DNA from: Lachnospiraceae bacterium
Lineage (GTDB): Bacteria > Bacillota > Clostridia > Lachnospirales > Lachnospiraceae
NCBI GenBank assembly: GCA_017443065.1
Contig: JAFSPF010000051.1
Span: 1-64,000, forward strand
Direction of reading: 5' to 3'
DNA length: 64,000 bases
The notes below the pieces were generated by a model. That model did no database searches. It saw only the letters and a list, made by a program, of their open reading frames with translations, and was not told the DNA's origin. The translations under genes were made by a program, and so were the position numbers. Positions 33,704 to 41,186 of the stretch are shown piece by piece; position 1 is the stretch's first letter, and the number at the start of each line of letters is the position of its first letter.

Positions 33704-36256
33704 ATGACAAATGATCAATTTACCGCAAAGGCACAGGAAGTGCTGCGGCATGCAAAGGAAGCCGCACAGGACTTAAAGCTCAATTATATCGGCACGGAGC
33801 ATCTGCTGATGGGGCTGATCAAAACAAAGGGGAGCGTCGCCTCCAGGATCCTCACGGACAACGGTGTGGATGAAGACCGTATGATGCACATGATCCGGGA
33901 TCTGATCGTGCAGGACGGGATGCTCATGACCATGGATGCGGACGGGTTTTCGCCGCGTGCCGAAAAGGTGCTGGAGGAAGCCTCCAGACAGGCGACCCGC
34001 TTCAAGGCGGAAAAAATCGGCACGGAGCATATTCTGCTCGCGCTGATCCGGGAGGGGGAAAACGTGGCACTGAGGCTGATTGCCACGATGAACGTCCCCA
34101 TCCAGAAGATCTATGCGGAGACGCTGGCCGCCATGGGAGAGGATCCGAATCTCGTCAAGGAGGATCTCAAGGCCGCAAAGAACGGCGGACATAAAAAGGG
34201 CTCGGCCCTTGCCAAGTACAGCAGGGATTTAACGGCGCTGGCCATGGAAGGAAAGCTGGATCCCGTGATCGGCAGAAAAACGGAAATACAGAGAGCGATC
34301 CAGATCCTGAGCCGCCGCACAAAGAATAACCCCTGCCTGATCGGAGAGCCCGGTGTCGGCAAAACCGCGGTGGTCGAAGGGCTGGCGCAAAAGATCGCCG
34401 AGGGCGACGTGCCGATGACGGTCAAAAACGCAAGACTGCTCACGCTGGATATTTCCGGCATGGTCGCGGGGAGCAAGTACCGCGGGGAATTTGAGGAGCG
34501 CATCAAAAAGGTCATCCAGGAGGTGAAGGATGATCCGAACATCATCCTCTTTGTGGATGAGATGCATACCCTGATCGGTGCCGGCGGTGCGGAGGGATCC
34601 ATCGACGCGTCCAATATTCTGAAGCCCTCCCTTTCCAGGGGGGAGTTGCAGATGATCGGCGCGACGACCATCTCGGAATACCGCAAATACGTCGAAAAGG
34701 ATGCCGCGCTGGAACGCCGCTTCCAGCCGGTGATGCTGGAGGAGCCGACAACGGAGGAGGCTGTCGAAATCCTGAAGGGCATTGCGCATAAATACGAGGA
34801 GCATCATCGTGTGACGATCACGCCTGCCGCGCTGCAGGCCGCCGTGGAGCTTTCCTCCCGCTACATCAATGACAGAAATCTGCCGGACAAGGCGATCGAT
34901 CTGATCGACGAAGCGGCCAGCGCGACAAGGCTCAACTTCCTTTCCGTTTCGCCGAAGATGAAGGAATATGAGACGGAAATCAAGTCGCTGGATGAGGCCG
35001 TGGAGCAGGCCCTGCGCAAGCAGGACTATACGGAAGCCGGCATTCTCAACAAAAGGCAGAATGCGCTGTTCAAGAAGCTCAACCGCATGAAGGAATTAAA
35101 CGCGAAGAAGGAAATGGAGCGTGCCATCATCGTGGATGAACCGCAGATCGAGGAGGTGGTCGCCCAGTGGACGAAGATTCCGGTCAATAAGATTGCCGAA
35201 AAGGAATCCGCAAGGCTGCTGAAGCTGGACAAGGAGCTGCACAAGCGCGTCATCGGACAGCATGAGGCGGTGGAGGCGGTGACAAAGGCGATCCGCCGCG
35301 GCCGTGTGGGCTTACAGGATCCGAACCGGCCGATCGGCTCCTTCCTGTTCTTAGGCCCCACCGGTGTCGGCAAGACGGAGCTTAGTAAGGCGCTGGCGGA
35401 AACGGTGTTCGGGGATGAGGATGCGCTTATCCGAGTGGATATGTCGGAGTATATGGAAGGGCATTCCGTTTCCAAGATGATCGGCTCGCCGCCCGGCTAT
35501 GTCGGCTATGACGAGGGCGGACAGCTCTCCGAAAAGGTGCGCAGACATCCCTACTCCGTGATTCTCTTTGACGAAATCGAGAAGGCGCATCCGGATGTCT
35601 TTAACGTGCTGCTGCAGGTGCTGGATGACGGTCATATCACGGACGCGAAGGGACGCAAGGTCAGCTTTAAAAACACGATCCTGATCATGACAAGCAATGT
35701 CGGCGCACAGCGCATCGTGGCGCCGAAAAACTTAGGCTTCATTCAGGACAACAGCGCGGAGAAGAATTATGAGAAGATGAAGGAAGGCGTGATGGAAGAG
35801 GTGAAGCGCATTTTCCGTCCGGAATTCATCAACCGTATCGATGAGATCATGGTCTTCCACCAGCTGACGAATGAGGAGATGATGCAGATCACCTCGCTTC
35901 TGGCAAATAATTTTGCGAAGCGCTGCAAGGCACAGCTGGAGATCGATCTGACGATGAGTCTGCCGGTGAAGAAGCACCTGGTGGAAAAGTACGCGGATGA
36001 AAAGATGGGTGCCCGTCCCTTAAAGCGTGCGATGCAGTCCGTCGTGGAGGACGCGATGGCGGAATCTCTCTTAAAGGGAGAGATCAAGCGCGGCGACCAT
36101 GTGACGATCGTGTTAAAGAAGGGCGCCATCTCCTTCACACGCGGAAAGGACGAGGGCAGCCCGAAGGAGCCTGCGCGGAAAAAGACGGTGACAAAGAAAT
36201 CCGGCGCGGGGAAGACAGCAAAGACGACAGGCCGCAGGAAGGCCGTGAAGGCATAA
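33704..36256 (+). CDS. clpC: ClpC-type AAA+ protease ATPase
   Basis: An 850-residue Hsp100. Double Clp N-domain (~1-145: GTEHLLMGLIKTKGS, GTEHILLALIREGEN), AAA1 with GEPGVGKTAVVEG, a UVR-like middle segment (YTEAGILNKRQNALFKKL, ~residues 440-457), AAA2 with GPTGVGKTELSKA, FDEIEKAHPDVF and the C-terminal sensor domain. It unfolds substrates for ClpP. The last ~45 residues form a lysine-rich tail (KKTVTKKSGAGKTAKT) that is longer and more basic than usual. GGAAGAGAG precedes the ATG. No mcsA/mcsB adaptor gene is adjacent, so targeting may differ from the arginine-phosphate system. Confidence 0.93.
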   Translation: MTNDQFTAKAQEVLRHAKEAAQDLKLNYIGTEHLLMGLIKTKGSVASRILTDNGVDEDRMMHMIRDLIVQDGMLMTMDADGFSPRAEKVLEEASRQATRFKAEKIGTEHILLALIREGENVALRLIATMNVPIQKIYAETLAAMGEDPNLVKEDLKAAKNGGHKKGSALAKYSRDLTALAMEGKLDPVIGRKTEIQRAIQILSRRTKNNPCLIGEPGVGKTAVVEGLAQKIAEGDVPMTVKNARLLTLDISGMVAGSKYRGEFEERIKKVIQEVKDDPNIILFVDEMHTLIGAGGAEGSIDASNILKPSLSRGELQMIGATTISEYRKYVEKDAALERRFQPVMLEEPTTEEAVEILKGIAHKYEEHHRVTITPAALQAAVELSSRYINDRNLPDKAIDLIDEAASATRLNFLSVSPKMKEYETEIKSLDEAVEQALRKQDYTEAGILNKRQNALFKKLNRMKELNAKKEMERAIIVDEPQIEEVVAQWTKIPVNKIAEKESARLLKLDKELHKRVIGQHEAVEAVTKAIRRGRVGLQDPNRPIGSFLFLGPTGVGKTELSKALAETVFGDEDALIRVDMSEYMEGHSVSKMIGSPPGYVGYDEGGQLSEKVRRHPYSVILFDEIEKAHPDVFNVLLQVLDDGHITDAKGRKVSFKNTILIMTSNVGAQRIVAPKNLGFIQDNSAEKNYEKMKEGVMEEVKRIFRPEFINRIDEIMVFHQLTNEEMMQITSLLANNFAKRCKAQLEIDLTMSLPVKKHLVEKYADEKMGARPLKRAMQSVVEDAMAESLLKGEIKRGDHVTIVLKKGAISFTRGKDEGSPKEPARKKTVTKKSGAGKTAKTTGRRKAVKA

Positions 36257-36271
36257 GGACGGGGAAAGCGT

Positions 36272-37651
36272 TTGGCATCCAAAAAAAAGACGGCATTTTT
36301 CTGCCAGCAATGCGGCTACGAGTCCGCGAAATGGATGGGGCAGTGCCCCGCCTGTAAAGAATGGAACAGCTTTGCCGAGGAGGTGGTGCGTACGGAAGCG
36401 GCCGCCCGCGGCGTAGCGAAACGCGCCGCGCAGGGTGCGGGGTCTGATCTGAAGCCGCTACCCCTGTCCGCGATTGATGCGGGAGAAGAAGAGGCGCGGA
36501 TCGACACGCACTTTGCGGAGCTGAACCGTGTGCTGGGCGGAGGCCTGGTGAAGGGCTCGCTGACGCTGATCGGCGGGGATCCCGGCATCGGAAAATCCAC
36601 GATCCTCCTGCAGGCGGCCCGCTTCTTTGCTTCGGACGGGAGAAAGGTGCTTTATGTTTCCGGGGAGGAATCCCTCCGGCAGATCCGGCTCCGGGCGGAC
36701 CGGATCGGCAGCTTTACGGATGATCTGCATTTATATTGTGAGACCAATCTTTCTTTGATTGAGGCTGCGATCGAAAGAGAACAGCCTCAGATCGTCATGA
36801 TCGATTCCATCCAGACCATGTATCACGAGGAGGTCTCCAGCGCACCGGGAAGCGTCTCGCAGGTACGGGAGACGACCGGTGTGCTCATGCGCATCGCAAA
36901 GACGATGCAGATCTCCGTCTTCATTGTCGGTCACGTGACCAAGGAGGGCACCGTCGCGGGGCCCCGCGTCCTGGAGCATATGGTGGACACGGTGCTGTAC
37001 TTTGAGGGAGACCGCCACGCCTCCTACCGGGTGCTGCGCGCGGTGAAAAACCGCTTCGGATCGACGAATGAGATCGGCGTGTTTGAGATGCGCGAGGAGG
37101 GCCTGGTGGAGGTGGAGAATCCCTCGGAGTTTATGCTGGCCGGAAGACCCATGGATGCGCCGGGCAGCGTTGCCGCGGCACTGATCGAGGGGACGCGTCC
37201 GCTGCTGATTGAGATCCAGGCGCTGGTGAGCCGCACGAACTTCGGTTATCCGAGAAGACAGGCCACGGGCGCGGACGTGAACCGTGTGAATCTTCTGATG
37301 GCGGTGCTGGAAAAACGTCTGGGGCTTTCGCTCTCGGATCAGGATGCATACGTGAACCTGGCCGGCGGCATGAAGGTGCAGGAGCCGGCGCTGGACTTAG
37401 GCATCTGCCTTGCCGTTATTTCCAGCTTCAAAAACCGCGCGATCGATCCTTCCGTTGTGGCCTTCGGTGAGGTCGGCCTTTCGGGGGAGGTCCGTGCGGT
37501 GTCCCTTTGCGAGCAGCGCATCGCGGAGGCGGCGAAGCTCGGCTTCACGACCTGCATCGTGCCGAAGGCTTCGCTGAAACGCTTAAAGATTCCGGAGGGC
37601 ATGACGGTGCGCGGCGTGAAGAACGTCGCGGAGGCGACGGAGTTCATGTGA
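36272..37651 (+). CDS. radA: DNA repair protein RadA
   Basis: A 459-residue protein. N-terminal C4 zinc finger (CQQCGYESAKWMGQCPAC), RecA-like ATPase with Walker A GGDPGIGKST and Walker B VMIDSIQTM, the RadA motif KNRFGSTNEIGVFEM, and a C-terminal Lon-like domain (~residues 300-459). It promotes branch migration in recombination. The start is a TTG at 36272, 16 bases after clpC; clpC-radA order is widespread in Firmicutes. The last bases are followed by short tandem repeats of AATGCG(T/A). Confidence 0.95.
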   Translation: MASKKKTAFFCQQCGYESAKWMGQCPACKEWNSFAEEVVRTEAAARGVAKRAAQGAGSDLKPLPLSAIDAGEEEARIDTHFAELNRVLGGGLVKGSLTLIGGDPGIGKSTILLQAARFFASDGRKVLYVSGEESLRQIRLRADRIGSFTDDLHLYCETNLSLIEAAIEREQPQIVMIDSIQTMYHEEVSSAPGSVSQVRETTGVLMRIAKTMQISVFIVGHVTKEGTVAGPRVLEHMVDTVLYFEGDRHASYRVLRAVKNRFGSTNEIGVFEMREEGLVEVENPSEFMLAGRPMDAPGSVAAALIEGTRPLLIEIQALVSRTNFGYPRRQATGADVNRVNLLMAVLEKRLGLSLSDQDAYVNLAGGMKVQEPALDLGICLAVISSFKNRAIDPSVVAFGEVGLSGEVRAVSLCEQRIAEAAKLGFTTCIVPKASLKRLKIPEGMTVRGVKNVAEATEFM

Positions 37652-37680
37652 AATGCGAAATGCGTAATGCGTAATGCAGG
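37652..37680. repeat. Short tandem repeat after radA
   Basis: Four to five imperfect copies of an AATGCGA/T unit of 7-8 bases lie directly after the radA stop. No coding role. Confidence 0.5.
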
Positions 37681-37726
37681 GCTATCGTTTGCCTGCAGAA
37701 GACAAGAAGAGATCACACCAACGACA

Positions 37727-37765
37727 AACGCCCTGCGGATGAGAATCATCGATGCAGGGCGTTTT
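37727..37765 (+). terminator. Terminator of the clpC-radA unit
   Basis: AACGCCCTGC (37727-37736) pairs with GCAGGGCGTT (37754-37763), followed by TTTGCC. It is the last host feature before the tRNA-Trp promoter. Confidence 0.75.
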
Positions 37766-37972
37766 GCCGTTCCACAGTGTATGTTGTATAAGTATAGTAC
37801 CATATGACCTATCATAAAACCGATCATAAAACGCGAAAAAAATGAAGTCAGAAAATTCGATATTTTTTCAGAATACAGACCGCAAGCCCTTGCAATAACA
37901 GCGCTTATAAATGGCATGACGCGCCTGCGGGCGGAATCGAAAATATAAATAATTCGTAAACACGAAAAAATC

Positions 37973-38001
37973 TTGCACGCACCGCCCTGACTTGTTATAA
38001 T
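37973..38001 (+). promoter_or_regulatory. Native tRNA-Trp promoter, now in front of a truncated copy
   Basis: TTGCAC (37973-37978), a 17-base spacer and perfect TATAAT (37996-38001), about 26 bases before the tRNA 5' end at 38028. It lies outside the element. Confidence 0.8.
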
Positions 38002-38024
38002 ACTCCTTGCGCGTACAAGTCGCG

Positions 38025-38079
38025 TACAGGGGATTCATACAACGGCTAGTATGACGGTCTCCAAAACCGTTCATGGGGG
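38025..38079 (+). other. attL: 5' fragment of tRNA-Trp
   Basis: Identical to the first part of the intact tRNA-Trp at 47871 through the anticodon arm to the G-run before the T arm, then diverges. The sequence that follows lacks the TTCGAAT T loop and the ATCCCCT acceptor strand, so this copy cannot fold into the normal tRNA. It still has the native promoter upstream. The anticodon stem ACGGT/ACCGT is the likely strand-exchange region. Confidence 0.85.
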
Positions 38080-38170
38080 AGTCTTCAAGTCTCTGTATGA
38101 ACGTTAGAACCAAAGCCAACCCCCTGATTTTACAGGCTCTCAAGCGTTTTCGGTATCGTTTCGTTTCGTT

Positions 38171-38201
38171 CATTTCAGACCGGAAAAGTACATTTCAGAC
38201 C
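38171..38201 (+). repeat. Two direct copies of CATTTCAGACC
   Basis: Copies at 38171-38181 and 38191-38201, a 20-base period (two helical turns), lie between attL and the TTAGGGTCAA repeats and may be further protein-binding sites of the integration apparatus. Confidence 0.45.
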
Positions 38202-38208
38202 AATTGAA

Positions 38209-38232
38209 TTAGGGTCAAATTAGGGTCAAAAC
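38209..38232 (+). promoter_or_regulatory. Left integrase arm-type repeats
   Basis: TTAGGGTCAAA (38209-38219) is directly repeated as TTAGGGTCAAAAC (38220-38232). The same pair occurs near the right end at 47816-47840. Position and repetition at both ends fit binding sites for the N-terminal domain of the integrase. Confidence 0.65.
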
Positions 38233-38311
38233 ATTCACCGGCCACACAGTATCTGATCGTTTTGGAATGTATTTGCCACAGGGAAAGATGTAACAGAGTG
38301 TAATGCGTGTC

Positions 38312-38340
38312 TTGACAATATGTCGTATTCAACATATAAT
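38312..38340 (+). promoter_or_regulatory. Toxin-antitoxin promoter with overlapping operator
   Basis: Perfect TTGACA (38312-38317), 17-base spacer and perfect TATAAT (38335-38340). The spacer holds the inverted repeat ATATGT ... ACATAT (about 38318-38337), a probable binding site for the downstream HTH antitoxin. Confidence 0.75.
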
Positions 38341-38360
38341 TAATTTTAGGAGGAAACAGA

Positions 38361-38720
38361 TTGAGAATCGACGTTGACTTTTATGAATTTGAGGATGGAG
38401 GTGAACCGGTAAAGGATTTTCTGGATTCGCTTGAACCCAAAATGAGTGCCAAGATGGCATGGACGATCAATTTGCTTAAAATGCACGGACCGGAATTACG
38501 GCTTCCTTTTTCGGAGCATATTGAAGATGGTATTTTTGAACTCCGGGCAAAACAAGGGAGTAATATTTCCCGCGTGCTTTATTTTTTCTTTGTTGGTCAA
38601 AAAGCGATTCTTACAAACGGTATCATTAAAAAATCACAGAAGATTCCGCGAAGAGCAATAGAAACCGCAAAAAAATACAGAGCAGATTATGAAAGAAGGT
38701 GTCAGGATGGGAAGCTTTGA
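38361..38720 (+). CDS. HigB/RelE-superfamily toxin (phage Gp49-like)
   Basis: A 119-residue small basic protein. The segment FYEFEDGGEPVKDFLDSLEPKMSAKMAWTI and the core IFELRAKQGSNISRVLYFFFVGQKAILTNGIIKKSQKIP match the Gp49-like branch of RelE/HigB toxins, which cut mRNA at the ribosome. Start is a TTG at 38361 after AGGAGGAAAC. The XRE-type antitoxin gene follows, overlapping by 14 or more bases, in the reverse (toxin-first) order of HigBA. In an integrated element such a pair is expected to stabilise inheritance. Confidence 0.85.
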   Translation: MRIDVDFYEFEDGGEPVKDFLDSLEPKMSAKMAWTINLLKMHGPELRLPFSEHIEDGIFELRAKQGSNISRVLYFFFVGQKAILTNGIIKKSQKIPRRAIETAKKYRADYERRCQDGKL

Positions 38721-38997
38721 TAAGTATCTTGAAGAAAAACTGAAAGACCCGGCCTTTAAAGCGGAATATGATGCACTGGAGCCGGAATATGACATTATCA
38801 ACGCAATGATTGAAGCACGCAAGGCACAGAATCTTACACAAAAAGAATTATCTGAGCGAACCGGCATCACGCAGGCAGATATCAGTCGTATTGAAAACGG
38901 TACGCGCAACCCGTCACTTGCTATGTTAAAGCGCCTTGCACAGGGGATGGGAATGCAATTGCGTCTGGAATTTGTTCCGCAAATGAAAAAGGCATAA
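38707..38997 (+). CDS. XRE-family antitoxin (HigA-like)
   Basis: A 96-residue protein (102 if started at the ATG 38689). A helical N-terminus (FDKYLEEKLKDPAFKAEYDALEPEYDIINAMIEA) precedes a helix-turn-helix LTQKELSERTGITQADISRIENGTRNPSLAMLKRLAQ at ~45-80. This layout is typical of HigA partners of Gp49-like toxins. It would neutralise the toxin and repress the promoter at 38312. Its start region overlaps the toxin 3' end. Confidence 0.87.
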   Translation: MGSFDKYLEEKLKDPAFKAEYDALEPEYDIINAMIEARKAQNLTQKELSERTGITQADISRIENGTRNPSLAMLKRLAQGMGMQLRLEFVPQMKKA

Positions 38998-39048
38998 TTG
39001 TCTAAGGAAGACGATTGTATTTCAATATTGATAATGTCGTTATTCCCG

Positions 39049-39276
39049 TCAGGGTGTCAGTTCATCCGGCTCGTCTACATCTGGCTTAAAGTTCATCACA
39101 TCCTTGAGGTTGCAATGTAACCGATTACAGATATCATTGATAGTTGTGGTTTTCAACGGCTTGTCATGCCGAAGCCGGTCTATCGTATAACTGTTGATCC
39201 CGTATGTGTAAATCAACATATACGTGCTGATCTTTTTTTTCTTCAGATATCTCCAAAAAGGCTCATAGGTGATCAT
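39049..39276 (-). CDS. Small HTH (XRE/Cro-type) regulator
   Basis: A 75-residue protein with an HTH of the HTH_26 type (ISTYMLIYTYGINSYTIDRLRHDKPLKTTTINDICNRLHCNLKDVM), ending in an acidic tail DEPDELTP. GAGGT precedes the ATG at 39276. It is the only minus-strand gene of the element and faces the toxin-antitoxin pair. It may control element genes divergent from it, in the region with the sigma-type promoter at 39377. Confidence 0.8.
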   Translation of the reverse strand: MITYEPFWRYLKKKKISTYMLIYTYGINSYTIDRLRHDKPLKTTTINDICNRLHCNLKDVMNFKPDVDEPDELTP

Positions 39277-39376
39277 GCGGCTACCTCGCAACAATTAGGG
39301 TAGCAAACATGACCGGCTTGCATATGATAGGCAAGACTACTATAATATTTTTGAAAAGAATAAAACCTTTTCCGCA

Positions 39377-39403
39377 CTTCGGTTGTCTAAATAGTAGAGG
39401 CAC
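39377..39403 (+). promoter_or_regulatory. Candidate ECF-sigma promoter, copy 1
   Basis: CTTCGGTTGTC (39377-39387) and, after 7 bases, TAGAGGCAC (39395-39403). A near-identical module occurs at 41111-41138. It precedes the small ORF and the tethered sigma gene, so the sigma factor probably drives its own operon. Confidence 0.6.
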
Positions 39404-39444
39404 CTAAGACAGGACATGTTTCATTCACGGAAAAGGATGCGACA

Positions 39445-39609
39445 ATGAGCAGAATCATATTGTTTTTCCGGTATCTCGTTTTTCGGGAGCGGAGCTTCTA
39501 CGCAATCAACGAGACGGAAAAGAAGGAGACATACGATCGCACGATTCAGCGAAATGAGAACGACCGTGCGACAGATGTAAGAAATACCACAGGGGATCAA
39601 AACAAGTGA
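39445..39609 (+). CDS. Small ORF coupled to the sigma gene
   Basis: A 54-codon ORF beginning MSRIILFFRYLVFRERSFYAIN, followed by a hydrophilic, Asn/Thr/Arg-rich tail. Its stop overlaps the GTG start of the sigma gene in a GTGA junction (39606-39609), so translation of the two would be coupled. It lies between the candidate promoter and the sigma gene. No ribosome binding site is strong (AAAAGGA, 39431-39437). It could be a regulator or only a coupling leader. Confidence 0.5.
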   Translation: MSRIILFFRYLVFRERSFYAINETEKKETYDRTIQRNENDRATDVRNTTGDQNK

Positions 39610-41078
39610 AGCAATCATCCGATAGCAACTATCAATCCTATACGCAGGCAGTAACGGCAGCCAGAAACGGTGATCCGGCGGCGTTTCGTTATTTATACGA
39701 GAGTACTTACCGTGACAAGCATTATCTTGCGCAGAAGTATATGCGTAATGAAACGGACGCGCAGGATGTTCTTCAGGAAGCCTATTTGAAAGCGTGGCAG
39801 AGCATCGGTCAACTGCAGGATGCCGAAAAGTTCCCGAGCTGGATGTCAATGATCGTTTCCAGCACAGCCCTCAATGTTCTGAAGAAAAAGAAAGATCTCC
39901 CCTTCTCCGCACTTGAACAGACATCGGAGGACGGAGATGCTTTTACACTTGAAGAGGAAGAATGGCGCAGGGAATATCAACCCGAGCATGCTTATACGGA
40001 TAAAGAAACATCCGACTTGTTAAATGGATTGATGGATGCGCTTTCTGACGAGCAGCGCTTTTGCGTCCTGATGTACTATGTCGAAGAACACTCCGTGTCT
40101 GAAATCGCATCGCTGATCGGCTGTCCGGAGAATACGGTGAAGTCCCGTCTGAACTATGGGCGTAAGAACCTGAAGAAGAAAGCAGAGGAAATGGAGCAAA
40201 AGGGATACAAACTTTACGGTATTTCCATTATCCCCCTCCTCTTGTGGCTGTTCCGTACGGAGGCAAAAGCTGCGCCGAATGCTATTCCGCCGCTCAATAC
40301 ATCAGCCGCCGTCTCGGCTTCGAGAGCTGGAACTACCGGGACTGCCGCGACGACATGGACGAGCGCAACAGGAGGAACAGGCGCGACAATGACATCCCCG
40401 ACAGGCGCCGGTGCGGTGAATGTAGCAGCAGCAACTGCATCGGCAGGAAAGGCAGCCGGTATTTCCCTCGGTGTCAAGATTGTGGCTGCTGTAATAGGCG
40501 TTACCGTTCTGGGCGGAGGCGCACTGGTTGCATCCATACGGGCAACTACTTCCATTGTGGAAAGAGTAGCCGGAACAGATGTCACTGACAGCACTGACAT
40601 GGTGCAGGCAGAAAATGAAGATACCGGTACAGAGGTGACAAGTATCGTGGATCGTACGGAAGAGGAATTCTCAGAAACAGAATCACTGGCAGAGGAGATT
40701 GCGGCGCCGCTTACCTGGGACAGCTACGACGGTCTTTATAGTGGCTCCAAAGAGGGACAGTATTACTATGTATGGATTGAGATGAATGAAAACGGCGGTT
40801 ACTCCGATCCTGACGGAACCATCCGCTTGCTATGGCAGGGCGACCGCCCTTATGAGGAAGGGGATGCTTTATTGCCGGATGATCCCCATGATTTCTACGG
40901 GGTTGTCACACATGGCTATGAAATCAGACCGGCTTGGGATGGCGAGAATTATAGCATGGTGAATATAGGCGATGGCGCTTATATTAATGACTTTAGTATC
41001 CCTATCACCTGCTTCGGTTTTCAGATGGAAAGAGACACGGAATTCGTCTATGACGGTACGACACTGAAAAAAAGATAA
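39606..41078 (+). CDS. ECF sigma factor fused to a membrane and C-terminal domain
   Basis: A 490-residue protein. Sigma region 2 spans ~25-95 (DAQDVLQEAYLKAWQSI, FPSWMSMIVSSTALNVL) and region 4 ~140-195 (SDEQRFCVLMYYVEEHSVSEIASLIGCPENTVKSRLNYGRKNLKKK). A short hydrophobic stretch follows (~205-216, GISIIPLLLWLF), then a Thr/Ala/Gly-rich linker (~232-283) and a clear membrane segment (~284-311, ISLGVKIVAAVIGVTVLGGGALVAS). The last ~180 residues are acidic and then folded (WDSYDGLYSGSKEGQYYYVWIEM), probably extracytoplasmic. So the sigma factor would be held at the membrane until released. GTG start at 39606. Neighbours are the coupled small ORF and the lipoprotein, each preceded by the same promoter-like motif. 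I recall ECF factors with a similar tail in Lachnospiraceae, with no described mechanism. Confidence 0.82.
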   Translation: MKQSSDSNYQSYTQAVTAARNGDPAAFRYLYESTYRDKHYLAQKYMRNETDAQDVLQEAYLKAWQSIGQLQDAEKFPSWMSMIVSSTALNVLKKKKDLPFSALEQTSEDGDAFTLEEEEWRREYQPEHAYTDKETSDLLNGLMDALSDEQRFCVLMYYVEEHSVSEIASLIGCPENTVKSRLNYGRKNLKKKAEEMEQKGYKLYGISIIPLLLWLFRTEAKAAPNAIPPLNTSAAVSASRAGTTGTAATTWTSATGGTGATMTSPTGAGAVNVAAATASAGKAAGISLGVKIVAAVIGVTVLGGGALVASIRATTSIVERVAGTDVTDSTDMVQAENEDTGTEVTSIVDRTEEEFSETESLAEEIAAPLTWDSYDGLYSGSKEGQYYYVWIEMNENGGYSDPDGTIRLLWQGDRPYEEGDALLPDDPHDFYGVVTHGYEIRPAWDGENYSMVNIGDGAYINDFSIPITCFGFQMERDTEFVYDGTTLKKR

Positions 41079-41110
41079 TTTTTTTCAAAACTCATAAAAC
41101 CAATCAGCCG

Positions 41111-41138
41111 CTTCGGTTGTCATATATAGTGAAGGCAC
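41111..41138 (+). promoter_or_regulatory. Candidate ECF-sigma promoter, copy 2
   Basis: CTTCGGTTGTC (41111-41121) and, after 8 bases, TGAAGGCAC (41130-41138). The first block is identical to copy 1 and the second differs at two positions. It lies 49 bases before the lipoprotein start. Confidence 0.6.
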
Positions 41139-41186
41139 TTATAACACACATGTAGCACCAACATAGTTGGAGAAAGAGAGGATATT

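Noticed and set aside
38028..38110. A second tRNA-Trp gene
   Set aside because: Only the first 52 bases match; T loop and 3' acceptor strand are missing, so it is an att-site remnant.
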